A DNA stretch of 64,000 nucleotides from Pelobates cultripes (GCA_933207985.1 OW240912.1:235276798-235340797); one strand, 5' to 3'. Shown: positions 21,981 through 34,625, counted from the stretch's first letter. The notes: generated from the sequence alone by a model not told the origin. Numbers and translations: made by a program.

Positions 21981-22978
21981 TGTGGCAAACCTAGCCACTT
22001 GGACAATATAAAGAGACTGTACCTTTAAGGGTTGCCTGTATGGTTGTGGGGTATGTGTGTGACTAAGTATAATGTATGCTGGCTGTAATACCTTGTATTT
22101 CCTGTATTGGCTATCTGCCGAACGCAGATAGCTGTATTCCATTTCGTTTCACAAACGGCACCTTTGCGGGCCATTCGTGAACCGAAATAACCACCATGTA
22201 ATAGCCCACACACTTAGAGACGTGTGGCGCTTGTTAACCGATTGCAACAATGTTGCAATCGGTAATTAGAGGCTCTCCTAGGTGGCCGGCGTTCGACTAC
22301 CGATCATGCGGCGGTTGGCCATCTTGGATCCTTTGTTCCCTCAGCGGTGTTTGGTCGTCGAGCGCGTGGTACTAAAAACGGCTACTCGACGGCGCGAACA
22401 CCGCTGAACTTCCAGGCCGTTCGGGAGTTCGGGGCCGTTCGGTATTATATTCCCTATACTTCAATCGGTCTTTTGAATGTGTGTTTTAATGAATATGTTT
22501 TTCGTGCGGCGTTCGGTTGTTTTAGCTGGGATCTGAGCGGTAATCTCATGAATGATGCGCTCAGACCCCAGCTATCTACCGAACGTCCATTCGTGCAAAT
22601 AGACCAAATAGTCGAAAAACTGTACATTTTAAAGTAAATTGCCGGTTCTGCTGCACGGAGAGATAATCCACTTAACGGTACATTCCAGTGGGAGGATCCC
22701 TCTCGTGCAGCAGTGCCTGATGGGGGAAAGGCTCTGCACATTAAGTTCCCCACGTAGTCCACTCTGGGAATGCCCCTGGGATGTGACTCAGGAAACCCCT
22801 TGCATGGGGAATTGTATAAATTGTGGAGCCTGTGAATAAAGCCTTCAGTTGACTCTCAGAACTGTGTTTCGTCCGGTTACTGGGAGATTTGGGATATTAC
22901 CTTGCTTTTCAGCGCTTGACTGTGGATTACTTTCTGAACCAGCGGAATTTGTGGATTTAATACTGCCGATCCGCTACA
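21981..22978 (+). mobile_element. solo LTR, 998 bp, with 5-bp target duplication
   Basis: Starts TGTGGCAAACC, ends GATCCGCTACA, flanked on both sides by TATAT (21976-21980 and 22979-22983). Near 22810-22840 are a TATA-like GTATAAATTG and a polyadenylation signal AATAAA. CpG-rich 22280-22450 contrasts with the flanks. TG...CA ends with 5-bp duplication fit LTR retrotransposons or endogenous retroviruses; without internal genes the class is open. Confidence 0.8.
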
Positions 22979-22983
22979 TATAT

Positions 22984-24496
22984 GTTTGTGCTAAAATCAA
23001 TCAAGTGATAGTTTTCTCAATAATTGACCTAAAGAAACGTAATGCTGTGCAACACCACTTCAAAGAAGTCCAACTCCACCCCTTGGTGCTGTTTCCTAAT
23101 GACAGCCGAAGAACAGAGGACAATATCTCTGTCTTTTAAGACATACAGGATGTGTTTGCCCAATCAAAAGCAAATGAGATATGTCACAAATCCTTTTAAA
23201 GGAGACTAAACATTTCTAAGGACTCTATACACAGAAAGGTAGGCATTTAAAAAAAATTATACCCCAAAATAGTGACACGATTAGTTGCTCAGCTTCTTAG
23301 CAGAATCTCCAGCCATCAGTAATGAGACGGGAGAGGACAGTAAATATGACAGACACAAGTCATATGACAGATACTGATTAGTCCATTCCTCTTCGAAAGT
23401 TTAAAATTTTTTGTTATTGCAGCAGATATGGAATAGGAGGACTAGAGATCTAGAGAGACCGGTATGCTTCAATGGTCAATGATAGTTAAAAGATATTGCT
23501 TCCAAATATATTCTGCTTTTTCATTCTGTAGTATCTAAAGAAAAACACAAAAAGAGTGTCACAGAAAGGAATGCAAGATTTTCTATTTTCAGTACCTGAG
23601 TGTCTCATGAGGCCACAGGAAAATGTTATTCAGGACGAAGTATATTGTTAGAAGAAAAGGTGTGATGAACCACTCGTTTGTCTCTGTTTGTTGTTGTCAC
23701 TTGCGTGCATCGTTCTTTCACATGAATTCCCAGCATATGCATCAGTCTCTGGGTGCTCACAGCATGCACAGAGATTGTAGTAAAACACATAACACCTGCT
23801 TTGATATAGCTTTTTGGTTGTTTTGTAAATCAAATTGTGATCATACATTTGGAAAATGAATCGAAATGGAAGTGTTGGGATATCATACAAACATCACAGC
23901 TCACTTTGCACAAATTAAGTTGATTGTGTCAATTAGAGTCCTGGGCTTTCAGGATGACACTTCACGAACTTCTCCGTGTTTTGAGATGGTAATTATATGA
24001 TTACATGTTAATTTGAGAAATATATCAAGCTTGCAGTCCCAATCGACCATGTTTGAGGCCAGGTGTGTCACATCATATAAAGAGCGTGTTATTCCTTCAC
24101 ATGAAGTGTTTTCTTAGGAAGAATCAATTGAGAGTTATCTAATTGTGAAGCATGCCCTTATATAAAAATGATTAACTGTGGACATATTTCTGAACATTTC
24201 CTTAGTTTAGCAAAAAGTTCACAAGCTGCATTTTAAAATCTTTAGTCACTTTTAAATTGACTTATTTAATAAATCATACACTTTGTAGCTCTCCACATCC
24301 CATATATGCCACAGGTGAACACACAAAAGTAATTCCTCGAAGTCATACTGAGTACATATTATTATGAAAGCTTTTTAAATGTACAACTGCATTTTCAGCC
24401 TCTGAACATAATCATAGAAAGCAATGTGGTCTGGGCACTCAAGGTACAAAAGGAAGCAGATATATTTGGAGAGTCAGAACATAAACAGCAACAATT
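22984..24496. other. no recognised feature
   Basis: Noncoding A+T-rich sequence without identifiable repeat ends or domains. Confidence 0.45.
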
Positions 24497-25180
24497 TGAC
24501 CTTGCCAGGATTAGTTGATCCAGCACGCAGAATTGTATCACACCTAGGACTAAGGGTAACATCTAAGCGGACCTTAGAATGGCCGGACTTAACGTACCCG
24601 AGAATAGTCAATATACTAGCCGAGGTCAGGGACACAGAACGAGACACAGCGATTAGGAAAAGCCAACAGTCAAGGATACCAGAAGTCAGGGAAGTCAAAA
24701 CGAAGCCAAAGTAAAAAAACAGAAATACATGATCAGGAACACACTCTTGGATAACCATCTAAGGTAAACCACAACAGGGCACTGATCAAAAGGTAATTTG
24801 GGTTTAAATAACCCTCCTAAAGCTTTAATTGGCTGTATGTGGCCTCTGACCCCAAAACGTGCATGGAGATCTATGACGTTACATCGCACGCACATAAGCG
24901 CCATCTTTGATATGGGCAAAGGCTATTTCCCTATTAAAATCTCTAGTATCGTCGCACACGCTGGAAACCAGGATGGAAAGAGGTCGGGCTGTGATCTGCA
25001 GCGGGTAAGACGTCGTCAATACCATGGCGGACGTGGGGCTACAATTTGGTATGGATCCGCAGCGGCCGTCGTCTTTCAACATGCCGCTGGAGCCAGATAC
25101 ACCGGCACAGGGCCACCGCCCAGCATCTCCACCAATGCCACAAAGGTAGTTATCCTCAAGGTGAGGACAAACATGTGACA
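24497..25180 (-). mobile_element. LTR-like sequence, minus orientation
   Basis: Its left part is the reverse complement of the 3' part of the LTR at 37720-38261 and matches 20336-20515. The right part (24900-25170) is markedly G+C-rich with CpG and ends with GTGACA, the inverse of a TGTCAC start. Flanking duplication is not clear. Confidence 0.5.
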
Positions 25181-25233
25181 CTTATTACCTGAGAGAACAC
25201 TAATTATATGGATTAAAATGTATTCTTTTGTAT

Positions 25234-26927
25234 TTAAAGCGGCACTGTCATGCCGAATCCCGTTTTTTTTTTAACCCCCCTCCCGCCTCCACTACATCCA
25301 ATTGACCCACTAGTCACCCCCAAATGCCCCTAAGCCCCCACATTACCTATTTTTTAATCCTTATTTTCTGCCCCGATCTATATTCAGGGCGCCGCCATCT
25401 TTGTGTGGGTAGGTGAAGTCCCTCAGGGACACGTCATCAGCCCACACTAGGCAGACTGTGAGATTCCCGCACATGCCCAGTGAAACACCTGGACATGCGA
25501 ACGGGAATTTCATCTATTCATTCATTCATCAGACAGGCGAATGAGTGAATAGAAAGATCAGCCGAACAAACAAACACAATGTATCAGTGTTTGTTTGTTC
25601 GTTTAGTTTATTACAAGGAGGGAGCTACCGGCATGCAGCTCCCTCCTTGTAATATGTAACTATAGAAGCGGCAGGGAGCAGTGCTCCCCACCACTTCATA
25701 AGCCCCCCCAGTACACCCTCTCACTCTATGGGGGTCAATATGACCCCCATAATAGCACAAGGGAGATTAAAATCTCCCAAATGCCCCTACTCGCTATACC
25801 GCGAGTAGGGGCTGCTCACTGCTGAAAAAAAAGACATAAATTACAATAAGGGGGGGCGGACCTATTGTCCTCCCCCCCTNNNNNNNNNNNNNNNNNNNNN
25901 NNNNNNNNNNNNNNNNNNNNNNNNNNNNNNNNNNNNNNNNNNNNNNNNNNNNNNNNNNNNNNNNNNNNNNNNNNNNNNNNNNNNNNNNNNNNNNNNNNNN
26001 NNNNNNNNNNNNNNNNNNNNNNNNNNNNNNNNNNNNNNNNNNNNNNNNNNNNNNNNNNNNNNNNNNNNNNNNNNNNNNNNNNNNNNNNNNNNNNNNNNNN
26101 NNNNNNNNNNNNNNNNNNNNNNNNNNNNNNNNNNNNNNNNNNNNNNNNNNNNNNNNNNNNNNNNNNNNNNNNNNNNNNNNNNNNNNNNNNNNNNNNNNNN
26201 NNNNNNNNNNNNNNNNNNNNNNNNNNNNNNNNNNNNNNNNNNNNNNNNNNNNNNNNNNNNNNNNNNNNNNNNNNNNNNNNNNNNNNNNNNNNNNNNNNNN
26301 NNNTTTTTACAGTGAGCAGCTATACGCTGCTCACTGCTTACTACACATGCCCCTACTCGCAGTATAGCGAGTAGGGGCATTTAAGTTACTAATACTAAGT
26401 AATCTTTACTTAGTATTAGTAAAGTTGGCTGAAAGACCAATTTAGGTCTTTCAGCCTTTTAGTAGATAACTCCCTGATACCGTGGGAATTAGGGAGTTAT
26501 CTACTAAACGGCTGCAAGATGCAGCCACAGCAATGAATAGGATCAGAGTTTCATTCATTAGAATGAAATTCTGATTCGAATAAAGTGCCGAATTGCATTC
26601 TAAAAGAAACGAACAGACTGTTGTCATTCAGTTAGAACGCAATTCGGCAGTTTAGTGTAAAGTGACAGGAAACATTGTGGGAACACAGAGGAAAGGTAAG
26701 GATCATGGGAAAATTGCTCTGACCAGCGGAAATGAAGCACACTTTGCTCCTCCGCTGGTCAGAGCTGGTCAAGCGGAGGAATCCTCCATAAGGCAAAGAG
26801 TCCCTACTTTGTCTTATGATTTTAAAGAAAACTAAAGACAGGAAGAAAAGAAGAACAGATCCTGAGAGAGGGGGAGAAGAGGAAGAGATTGAGGAAAGGT
26901 AAGTTCGGCATGACAGTGCCGCTTTAA
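25234..26927. mobile_element. hairpin-rich TTAA element, copy 2, complete ends, gap inside
   Basis: Left end TTAAAGCGGCACTGTCATGCCG, right end CGGCATGACAGTGCCGCTTTAA, TTAA at 25234-25237 and 26924-26927: near-perfect inverted terminal repeats. The left part matches 11519 onward, the right part 8028-8636. Inside are palindromes (GAGGGAGCTACC region 25617-25655; CCCCTACTCGCTAT pair 25791-25811). Length is unknown because of the gap. No transposase is visible, so it would depend on another element. Confidence 0.9.
25880..26303. other. assembly gap (424 N)
   Basis: Unresolved bases. The gap starts in a CCCCCCC run at the position where copy 1 has G/C-homopolymer minisatellite and the long inverted repeat, so hard-to-sequence structure is the likely cause. 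The reported 424 N may not equal the true length. Confidence 0.99.
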
Positions 26928-27702
26928 GCATGCATTTATTTTTCCAGTCACTTCACTTATCGAGTGCTTATAATTGATACTTAAGGTTTTTGACCCATTT
27001 TTGGATGGTGTATTATTTCTACGAACAGTAATTTAAATAAAACTTATTTTTTTGCATGTTTATTATGTATTTTTACAGCACTAAGCACTTTTTAAACTTT
27101 TTATCATTGTAATTTGTGTACTTTGAACAATGTCCATATTAGGCTACCTGGAATTTGGTCTTTCAGACTTTGATTTGCATATGTATTGAACTTTGAATAA
27201 GATTCTTCTAAGAGACCTTAATACTTTTACTATGTGCACAGGTAGAGCTATGTATTAGAAAGGGGTGTATACTGTGTAAACTGTGTTCATTGTTATTGTT
27301 TGTAATGCACTAATATAAAGTGTTCTGACCATTAGTTATTATTACTGTTATAATTATTCTTATGTTTTATTATTTATTTATTTTTTATTGTCATTATTTT
27401 ATATTTCAGTACAAAAGGTTTGCATAAAGACAAACAATAAACATTCAGCTCATTTGATTACATTATTGCAGACCTATTTTGTATATGTTTCTTAATATAA
27501 ACAGACCAGTACATAAAACAATAACTACAACAAAGGCAGGTTCTCGTGATCAACTCAATTACTAAAGCAAATTTGCATGCAAAAAAAACAAAAACACAGG
27601 TCCTAAGAGATTGGCCATCTGTAGATGATCTTTATTTGTATCGCTAAGATATTTAAGCAATGAATATATTTTTTAACTTTTATAATCAAGAGATACCATT
27701 CT
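26928..27702. other. no recognised feature
   Basis: Strongly A+T-rich noncoding DNA. Confidence 0.5.
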
Positions 27703-28133
27703 CTATATTGTATATTTACTGATAAATCCTTTTCCCATAGGGGTACTGACGCCTCCAATCAATTTCAATAGCTCCATTGCAATAGAATATATAGCTTTTT
27801 GTCTAACATCAGTAAAAATTTTCTTAAATAGATTCTCAGTATCATCATCTAGTCTCAGCAGATATTCTTTATATATATCCTTTAAAAAGCTCTGGATACG
27901 CAATTAGTTAAAGGTCTCATGGTGGGGCAGGTTCGTTTTTTGTTTTAGTTCTCTGGAGGGGCTAATCTGAGGGCTGTTGTGTAGCTCCCCTCTAGTGTAG
28001 TCTACTTTTTAGGACCAGTTTTTAAGATCAATTTTAGACATAATTAATTCTACAGTCTTAATACTAGCACTTTTGTGAATTTTGTTATTCATTTTTGGTC
28101 CTTTCTTAATAACCTTCCATTCTTTTAATGTCT
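27703..28133 (-). pseudogene. unrecognised decayed coding fragment
   Basis: One minus-strand frame of about 143 codons runs from 28133 to 27706 with only two internal stops. It has protein-like composition: a basic N-terminal part, then KVDYTRGELHNSPQIS, then a helical C-terminal part with LRLDDDTENLF and FTDVRQKAIYSIAMELLKL. The 5' side is cut by the hAT-like fragment at 28153. I do not recognise the family; a retroelement or DNA-transposon accessory protein is possible. Real coding origin is inferred only from the sparse stops in an A+T-rich region. Confidence 0.35.
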
Positions 28134-28152
28134 GATAACGTACCAAGGATAG

Positions 28153-28600
28153 GGCAGGCCTTAGGCCTTTATGCGCCCTGTACGGAAAATCTTCACTGCG
28201 CCCCCCTTCCCCCAGTCATCCATGTATAGTGTGTGTGTATAGGAGTGTAGTGATTGTATAGGGGATTTATTAAATTAATAATGATTTAAAAACAAATATT
28301 CATTCCTCCTTTCCTGTTGTTACCTAGTTGGGAGAGGGGCATGCTGATTTGAATCTGGTCTGCCCCTCCACTGGGTACAGACCATGCGTAACTGTTTCGC
28401 AAGCTCAGGAACTTGATGTGTCCTGTGATAATCTGAGGCAGCGCTCTGATTATCCCAAGCAAGGAAGACAGCTACTTATGGTCTGCAGTCAACAGAAGTG
28501 CAGGCCAGAAGTGCCAGACTGCCTCCCCTACATTACAGAGGAGCAGACTAAGTATGTCACATAATACTGTGAGTGGTTTTGCTTTGGAGCTCTGGATTAT
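28153..28600 (+). mobile_element. hAT-like element fragment, left end
   Basis: Collinear with 32372-32700: GCCTTAGGCCTT, GCGCCCTGT, CCCCCC run, GTATAGGGGATTTATTAAAT, GGGCATGCTGATxT, CACTGGGTxCAGACCAT, CTGATT...GGAAGACAGCTAC. The right end is missing. Confidence 0.7.
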
Positions 28601-28639
28601 ATTTATTTACCTTGACCTCTTTGGTATAAACATTTGTAG

Positions 28640-30405
28640 TAATGCGCTGGTTAATACAGGGTTATTCATGTTTTAGAAATGACAGAGCAAAGAGAGGAGA
28701 AGGCATTGCTATTTATGTTGACAATTCCATAAAGTTTACTACCTTACAAAACTTTAGCCCTCCTGTCACCTTTGATTTCCTTTCTGGCACAATTGACATC
28801 CTGTGCAGTAAATCAATCATTGTTGCAGGAATCTACCGCCCCCCCCCACCCCCCACCCCTCACTGACACTACTTTGGTTTCTAACTATCACCCAATATTA
28901 TTGCTCCCAGTATTGTCTAAAATCTTAGAAAAATTTGTCCATACACAACTATGTGAGTATTACCAACAATCAAACCATCTGACCCCTGATCAGTCGGGTT
29001 TTCACCCACTCCACTACAACTGCCCTCTTAAAAGTTTGCAATGACATCCAAACTGGCATAGAACAGGGAGACCTAACTGGAGCTATTTTCCTTGATTTTG
29101 CAAAGGCCTTTGACACAGTAGACCATGACATTCTACTGCACAAACTCAAAAACTCAGGTATTGGTGATTGTTCGCTAGCCTGGTTTTGATCGTATGTATC
29201 GGATTGCTCGCAATATGTGTTCATTTCTGACAGCGATTCCATCCCACTCCCTGTCACGTGTGGTGTTCCCCAAGGTTCCATTCTCAGCCCCCTACTATTT
29301 ACATTATTTATAAATGATCTGCCTAATGTCTGCAAATCCTCAAATGTACACATGAACACAGACGACACAGTAATCTATGCAAGCAAATCAGGTCTACCGC
29401 AGCTTAAGGCTGTGCTCCAAAACCAGTTTACAGAGGTAGAAAAGTGGATCACAAAAAACAAACTCTTCTTCACTGACAAAACTGTCACAATGATCTTTGG
29501 AACAGTACCTAAATTACACAATGGTACCTAAATTACATCAAAACTAAATCAAATAGCACACTGACAGCAGTCCACTCTTTCAAATACTTGGGTATGTTGT
29601 TAGACCCCAATCTATCTTTTAGACCCCAATCTATCTCACATAGAAAAACTTGCATCTAAACTTTATCCAAAACTAGGTGCCCTGTACAGAAACAAATCCT
29701 GCCTATGCCCTACAGTAAAGGAAATTATTGTACAGCAAATGCTGATACCAATCATTGATTATGGGGATGTAGTATATGCACCTGCACCGCAATCCCACAT
29801 TAATAAACTCAATACATTGTATAACTCTTTCTGCCGATTTGCACTACAATGTAATTACAGGACCCACCATTGTGACATGCTAAAAGAACTAAACTGGTTG
29901 TCACTGGAATCCAGATGCACCCTTCATGTTTCCAGCCTTGAGTTTAAGAGCTTTTCTGGGAAGCTCCCTCCCTCCCTGAGCAGAATGCTCTCCCCTGTTG
30001 TTCCCACGTCCTATAACCTCCGATCCAATGTCAGCACTTTATTTAGTCTACCTTAATACAAAAAGAAAGCGGCCCGATCCTACTTTTCCTACAGAGCGCC
30101 GCAATTCTGGAATGACCTCCCACACACTTTAAAATCTTCCCCAAGCCTAAAATCCTTTAAGAGATCCCTCTCTACATATCTCAAAACAGAATGCACGTGT
30201 TATGGTTGATTATATATTTCCTACCTGTTCTATGTTACATTTTGTATATATTGTGTATTAATATTGTTTTTGTATTTTATTGTACCCTAATGTATGAATG
30301 CAATGTTTTGTGGACCCAGGACAAACTTGAAAACGAGAGAAATAGCAATGTATCTTTCCTGGTAAAATATTTTATAAATAAAATAAAATAAAAATAATAA
30401 ATAAT
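28640..30405 (+). pseudogene. CR1/L2-group LINE, endonuclease and reverse transcriptase, decayed
   Basis: Pieces in order across shifting frames: endonuclease-domain part (RGEGIAIYVD, IIVAGIYRPP, 28690-28840), RT start (VSNYHPI, LPVLSKILEK, 28880-28935), motif FLDFAKAFDTVDHD (about 29090-29130), GVPQGSILSPLLFTLFINDL (29260-29320), a DD box in the form NTDDTVIYA (29355), and C-terminal region IIDYGDVVYAP and LNWLSLESR (29750-29920). An in-frame TGA replaces a codon at 29186 and a partial duplication of TTTTAGACCCCAATCTATCT disrupts 29600-29640. The tail has TTTCCTGGTAAAATATTTTA followed by ATAAA repeats, a typical LINE 3' end. Most 5' sequence is missing. Not functional. Confidence 0.85.
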
Positions 30406-31361
30406 TTATAAGGAACACACTGGAGGAGTTTGCTGAATTGATGCAGTTATCTCTGGTACACTTGCCAGTATAATAGCCACATAATTACTTTCCTATCAAG
30501 AATGTAGTACAAGCAAATGGAGCTTATTTAAGTTAAAATTGCTCATTTTATTGAAAGAGATGTTATTTGCTGTTTTGCTTCTTGACCTCACAATCTTCTT
30601 GCAGAACATATTGCGTTAGCATTAGGTTACTAAAGAGACAGTCAGTAGAGAGTGGGATCGTAATAATTTAATATAATGTATTGCTATTATGTAATTACAA
30701 ATAAACAATGCGTGTTTTATTCATTAACTGCATTGAAGCAAATTGAAAAACAAATGGCTAAATCTAGGACAAAATTTCTGACCTGAATAATTCTCCAGCT
30801 CGGCTAGTCGCTGCTTGGCAATTTTAGTCTAATTTGTTTAACTGGTACATAGTTGGTGGACACACTCCTGTCATTCGGGTGTCCACTTGGTGGTTTTGCT
30901 GCCATGATAACGGCCAATGACAAGAGATTGGTGAATATAGTAAACTACTTCATTATTATTGATACATTTATGGGTTGTAAAACAGATTCTATATACTGTT
31001 ATTTAGCAAATGTAAATATATGTGGAAAATTTATTTAAGGAGGTATTTACAAAGTGTCATGCTAAGGTAACATGCTCGACATGAAGCAATCAGCAGAAAC
31101 ATCTAATCGTTTCCATGGAGATAGCTCTACATTTAGTATTTGGTCCAATAACAGCTATTTACTATGAACATCCATCAGATAATATAGATAAACAACAAAT
31201 AAAAAGATAATTAGGAAGATTTATGAAGCCAAAAGCACATGCTATTCTAGGGTAAAGAGTTAACATTTAATTTGCACCCAAAATAGCACATTTTAACTGG
31301 TAAATCTCCCCAAAACATGTTTACAAAAACAACTATACAGATGTAGTAAGAAAATCTGGCA
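30406..31361. other. no recognised feature
   Basis: A+T-rich noncoding DNA; short frames only. Confidence 0.5.
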
Positions 31362-31790
31362 ATGGAATTATTGTTATTATTATTTTATTATTTATATAGC
31401 GCCATCAAATTCCGCAGCGCTTTACAATGGGATGACGAACAGACATGTATTTGTAACCAGACAAGTGGACGCACAGGAACAGAGGGGTTGAGGACCCTGC
31501 TCAATGAGGGTGTGGGGTATAGTGACACAAACTTTATGAGTAGGGGTAATGAAATAGGTTGCTAGAAAAGTATTCACTGAGGGCTTAGTAGGTTATTTTT
31601 GACAGTTCCAGGAGAGGAGTCATGGGGGAAGGAAGAAAGCCTGAAAAACAGTTTAATTGATACGCTTTCCTGAAGAAGTATGTTTTCAAAGATTTTTGAA
31701 GGAGTGGAGACTGGGTGAAAGTCTAACGGAGAAGGGAAGGGAGTTCCACAGAAAAGGTGCCGCTTTGGATAATTACTAAACGTGGAATCA
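31362..31790 (-). mobile_element. LINE 3' end, minus orientation
   Basis: Starts with ATT repeats, then TATATAGCGCCATCAAATTCC; in reverse complement it matches 46290-46625 (AGCAGGGYCCTCAACCCYTCTGTTCCTGTG, GTCTGGTTACAAATACATGTC) and, upstream, the CAGTCTCCACxCxTTxxAAAxC coding tail. Confidence 0.8.
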
Positions 31791-32141
31791 GTCACAGTAT
31801 ATTGAATAAATTGTTCCCATCAATGAAGATTTTGTGTAAAAAGTAATTACAAATAAAAGTGTATTCTTTAAAACACAACTATGTCCTAATAGTCTGTGTT
31901 GGAAGACTATGAGCTGAAATACTTGGCAATTGTTAATATCCTTGATACCACCTGTATTTCATCCACTGAGCTGATATTGAGAGATCTTACTAAATTAGGT
32001 TACTTCCAACGTTACTTATTAGGTCATTCACAGCTTTGCTGGTTATTTTTCCTGTTTCATTAATATGGATATATTTTATCTGTATTATCTTCATATATAA
32101 TGCACCAACAAATCATTTAGTACTGTTTAAAGGGCACTCAT
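31791..32141. other. no recognised feature
   Basis: Noncoding A+T-rich sequence. Confidence 0.5.
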
Positions 32142-32371
32142 GCACATCTGTAATTGTGAGAGTAAAGTATAACTTATAGACAAAATATCCTGCAGTGCTG
32201 TAATAAGGGTACCCAAGACATATCTGTAATTGTGAGAGTAAAGTATGACTTATAGACAAAATATCCTGCAGTGCTGTAATAAGGGTACCCAAGACATATC
32301 TGTAATTGTGAGAGTAAAGTATAACTTATAGACAAAATATCCTGCAGTGCTGTAATAAGGGTACCTAAGAC

Positions 32372-34513
32372 CAGGGCCGGCCTTAGGCCTTCAGGCGCCC
32401 TGTGCGAAAAATCTTTAAACCCCCCCCCCCGCCATCCATGTGTATAGGGGATTTATTAAATGAAAATTTAACAATTAACAAATATTTATCACCTCTTCCC
32501 TGTCATTACCTTGCATGGAGGGAGGGCATGCTGATCTCTGGTGATACAGTTTGCTGGGAATATGGTCGGTGCCTTCACTGGGTGCAGACCATCAGCAACT
32601 GTCTCCTGAGCTCAGGCACTTACAGTATCAGAGCTTTCCTGTGGTAATCCGCGGCAACGTTCTGATTGGCCGGAACTCGGAAGACAGCTACATTTATCAT
32701 GTGTGTGTCAGACGTGATTGTGTGATGTGTTCTCTGTGTGCCATATTTGTAATGGGTGTATTGACTGTGTCTGATATGTGTGTGTATTGACCGTGTGTGA
32801 TTTTTGTTCACTATAGCAGTAGATAGGGGGAGCAGGGGCACTGGGGTAGATGTGGGAGCAATGCACTATAGCAGTAGATAAGGGGAGCAGTGTCACTAGG
32901 GTAGACAGGGAACAATGGCAATATAGGGGGAGCATGGGCACAATAGGGATAGATAAGGAGCATGGGCACTATAGGGGTAGATGGAGGGATCAGGTACACT
33001 ATAGGGGTAAATGGGGAAGCACTATAGGGGTAGATGGGGAGCAGGGGTGCTATAGGGGTAGATCGAGGAGCAGGGGCACTATAGAGGTAGATAGGGGGAA
33101 CTATAGAGATAGATGGGGAACATGGGTACTATAGGGGGGAGTAGAGGGGGCACTATAGGGGTAGAGGGGGGCACTATAGGGATAGATGGGGAACAGGTGT
33201 ACTATAGGGGGAGCAGGGGCACTATAGGGGTAGAGGGGGCACTATAGGGATAGATGGGGAACAGGGGTACTATAGTGGGAGCAGGGGCACTGTAGGGATA
33301 GATGGGAACAGGGGTACTATAAGGGGAGCAGGGGCACTATAGGTGTAGATGGGGGCACTATAGGGATAGATGGGGAACAGGGGTACTATAAGGGGAGTAG
33401 GGGCACTATAGGGGTAGAGGCAGGCATTATAGGGATAGATGGGGAACAGGGGTACTATAAGGGGAGCAGGGGCACTATAGGTGTAGATGGGGGCACTATA
33501 GGGGTAGAGGGGGCACTATAGGTATATATGGGGAACAGGGGTACTATAGGGGTAGAGGGGGCACTATAGGGAACAGGGGTACTATAGGGGTAGAGGGGGT
33601 CACTTTAGTGGTAGAGGGGGAACAGGGTTACTATAGGGGTAGAGGGGGGCCCTATAGGGATAGGGGGCACTATAGGGATAGATGGGGAACAGGGTTACTA
33701 TAGGAGTAGAGGGGGCACTATAGGGATAGATGGGGAACAGGGTTACTATAGGGGTAAAGGGTGCACTATAGGGGAAGAGGGGGGCACTATAGGGATAGAT
33801 GGGGAACAGGGTTACGATAGGGAAGAGGGGGCACTATAGGGGAAGAGGAGGGCACTAAAGGGATACATTGGGAACAGGGTTACTATAGGCGTAGAGGGGG
33901 GCACTATAAGGATAGATGGGGAACAGGGGTACTATAGGGGTAGAGGGGGCACTATAGGGATAGATGGGGAACAGGGTTACTATAGGGGTAGAGGGTGCAC
34001 TATAGGGGAAGAGGGGGGCACTATAGGGATAGATGGGGAACAGGGTTACTATAGGGGTAGAGGGGGGCACTATAGAGATAGATGGGGAACAGGATTACTA
34101 TAGGGGAAGAGGGGGGCACTATAGGGATAGATGGGGAACAGGGTTACGATAGGGAAGAGGGGGCACTATAGGGGAAGAGGGGGGCACTAAAGGGATACAT
34201 TGGGAACAGGGTTACTATAGGGGTAGAGGGGGGCACTATAGGGATAGATGGGGAACAGGGGTACTATAGGGGGAGCAGGGGCACTATGGTCTCACTTACC
34301 AGGCAGCAGATTCAGGCCTCGGTTAGCTCCGCCCCCGCCGACCACTTGGCTCCGCCCCCATCGGCTGCTTGGCTCCGCCTCCTACAGTCTCTTTCGCTGC
34401 TAAGCCCTGGTAGAGGGCAGGGGGTGTGCAAGCTGTGTCAGCCATAGGGCGCCCCCTGCTGCCATGGCGCCCTGTGCGGCCGCACAGCTCGCACACCCCT
34501 AAGGCCGGCCCTG
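32372..34513. mobile_element. hAT-like element, 2142 bp, 8-bp target duplication
   Basis: Inverted ends CAGGGCCGGCCTTAGG and CCTAAGGCCGGCCCTG, flanked by CCTAAGAC at 32364-32371 and 34514-34521. Eight-base duplication and CAGGG ends fit hAT elements. Each side has subterminal GGCGCCCTGTGCG in inverted form. No transposase is encoded; the centre is a minisatellite. Confidence 0.9.
32820..34290 (+). repeat. G-rich minisatellite inside the hAT-like element
   Basis: Alternating units of the type GGGGCACTATAGGG, ATAGATGGGGAACAGGG and TACTATAGGGGTAGAGG, making higher-order repeats of roughly 40-60 bp; near-identical longer blocks recur (33770-33880 and 34100-34210). Strongly G-biased on the plus strand over about 1.45 kb. 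Confidence 0.9.
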
Positions 34514-34625
34514 CCTAAGACACATCTGTAATTGTGAGAGTAAAGTATGACTTATAGACAAAATATCCTGCAGTGCTGTAATAAGGGTACCCAATACATA
34601 TCTGTAATTGTGAGAGTAAAGTGGT

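Larger units (their letters stand above)
32142..34625. repeat. 76-bp tandem repeat, about 5 copies, split by a hAT-like element
   Basis: The phrase TAATTGTGAGAGTAAAGT occurs at 32151, 32227 and 32303, exactly 76 bp apart, and again at 34529 and 34605 beyond the inserted element. Units are nearly identical (TATAACTT versus TATGACTT). The array is interrupted at 32372-34513. Confidence 0.95.

Noticed and set aside
22347..22839. Frames in the CpG-rich region of 22.3-22.8 kb
   Set aside because: They lie within the solo LTR, on both strands, without recognisable protein motifs.
25862..26380. 172- and 169-codon frames
   Set aside because: They consist almost wholly of unknown residues across the N gap.
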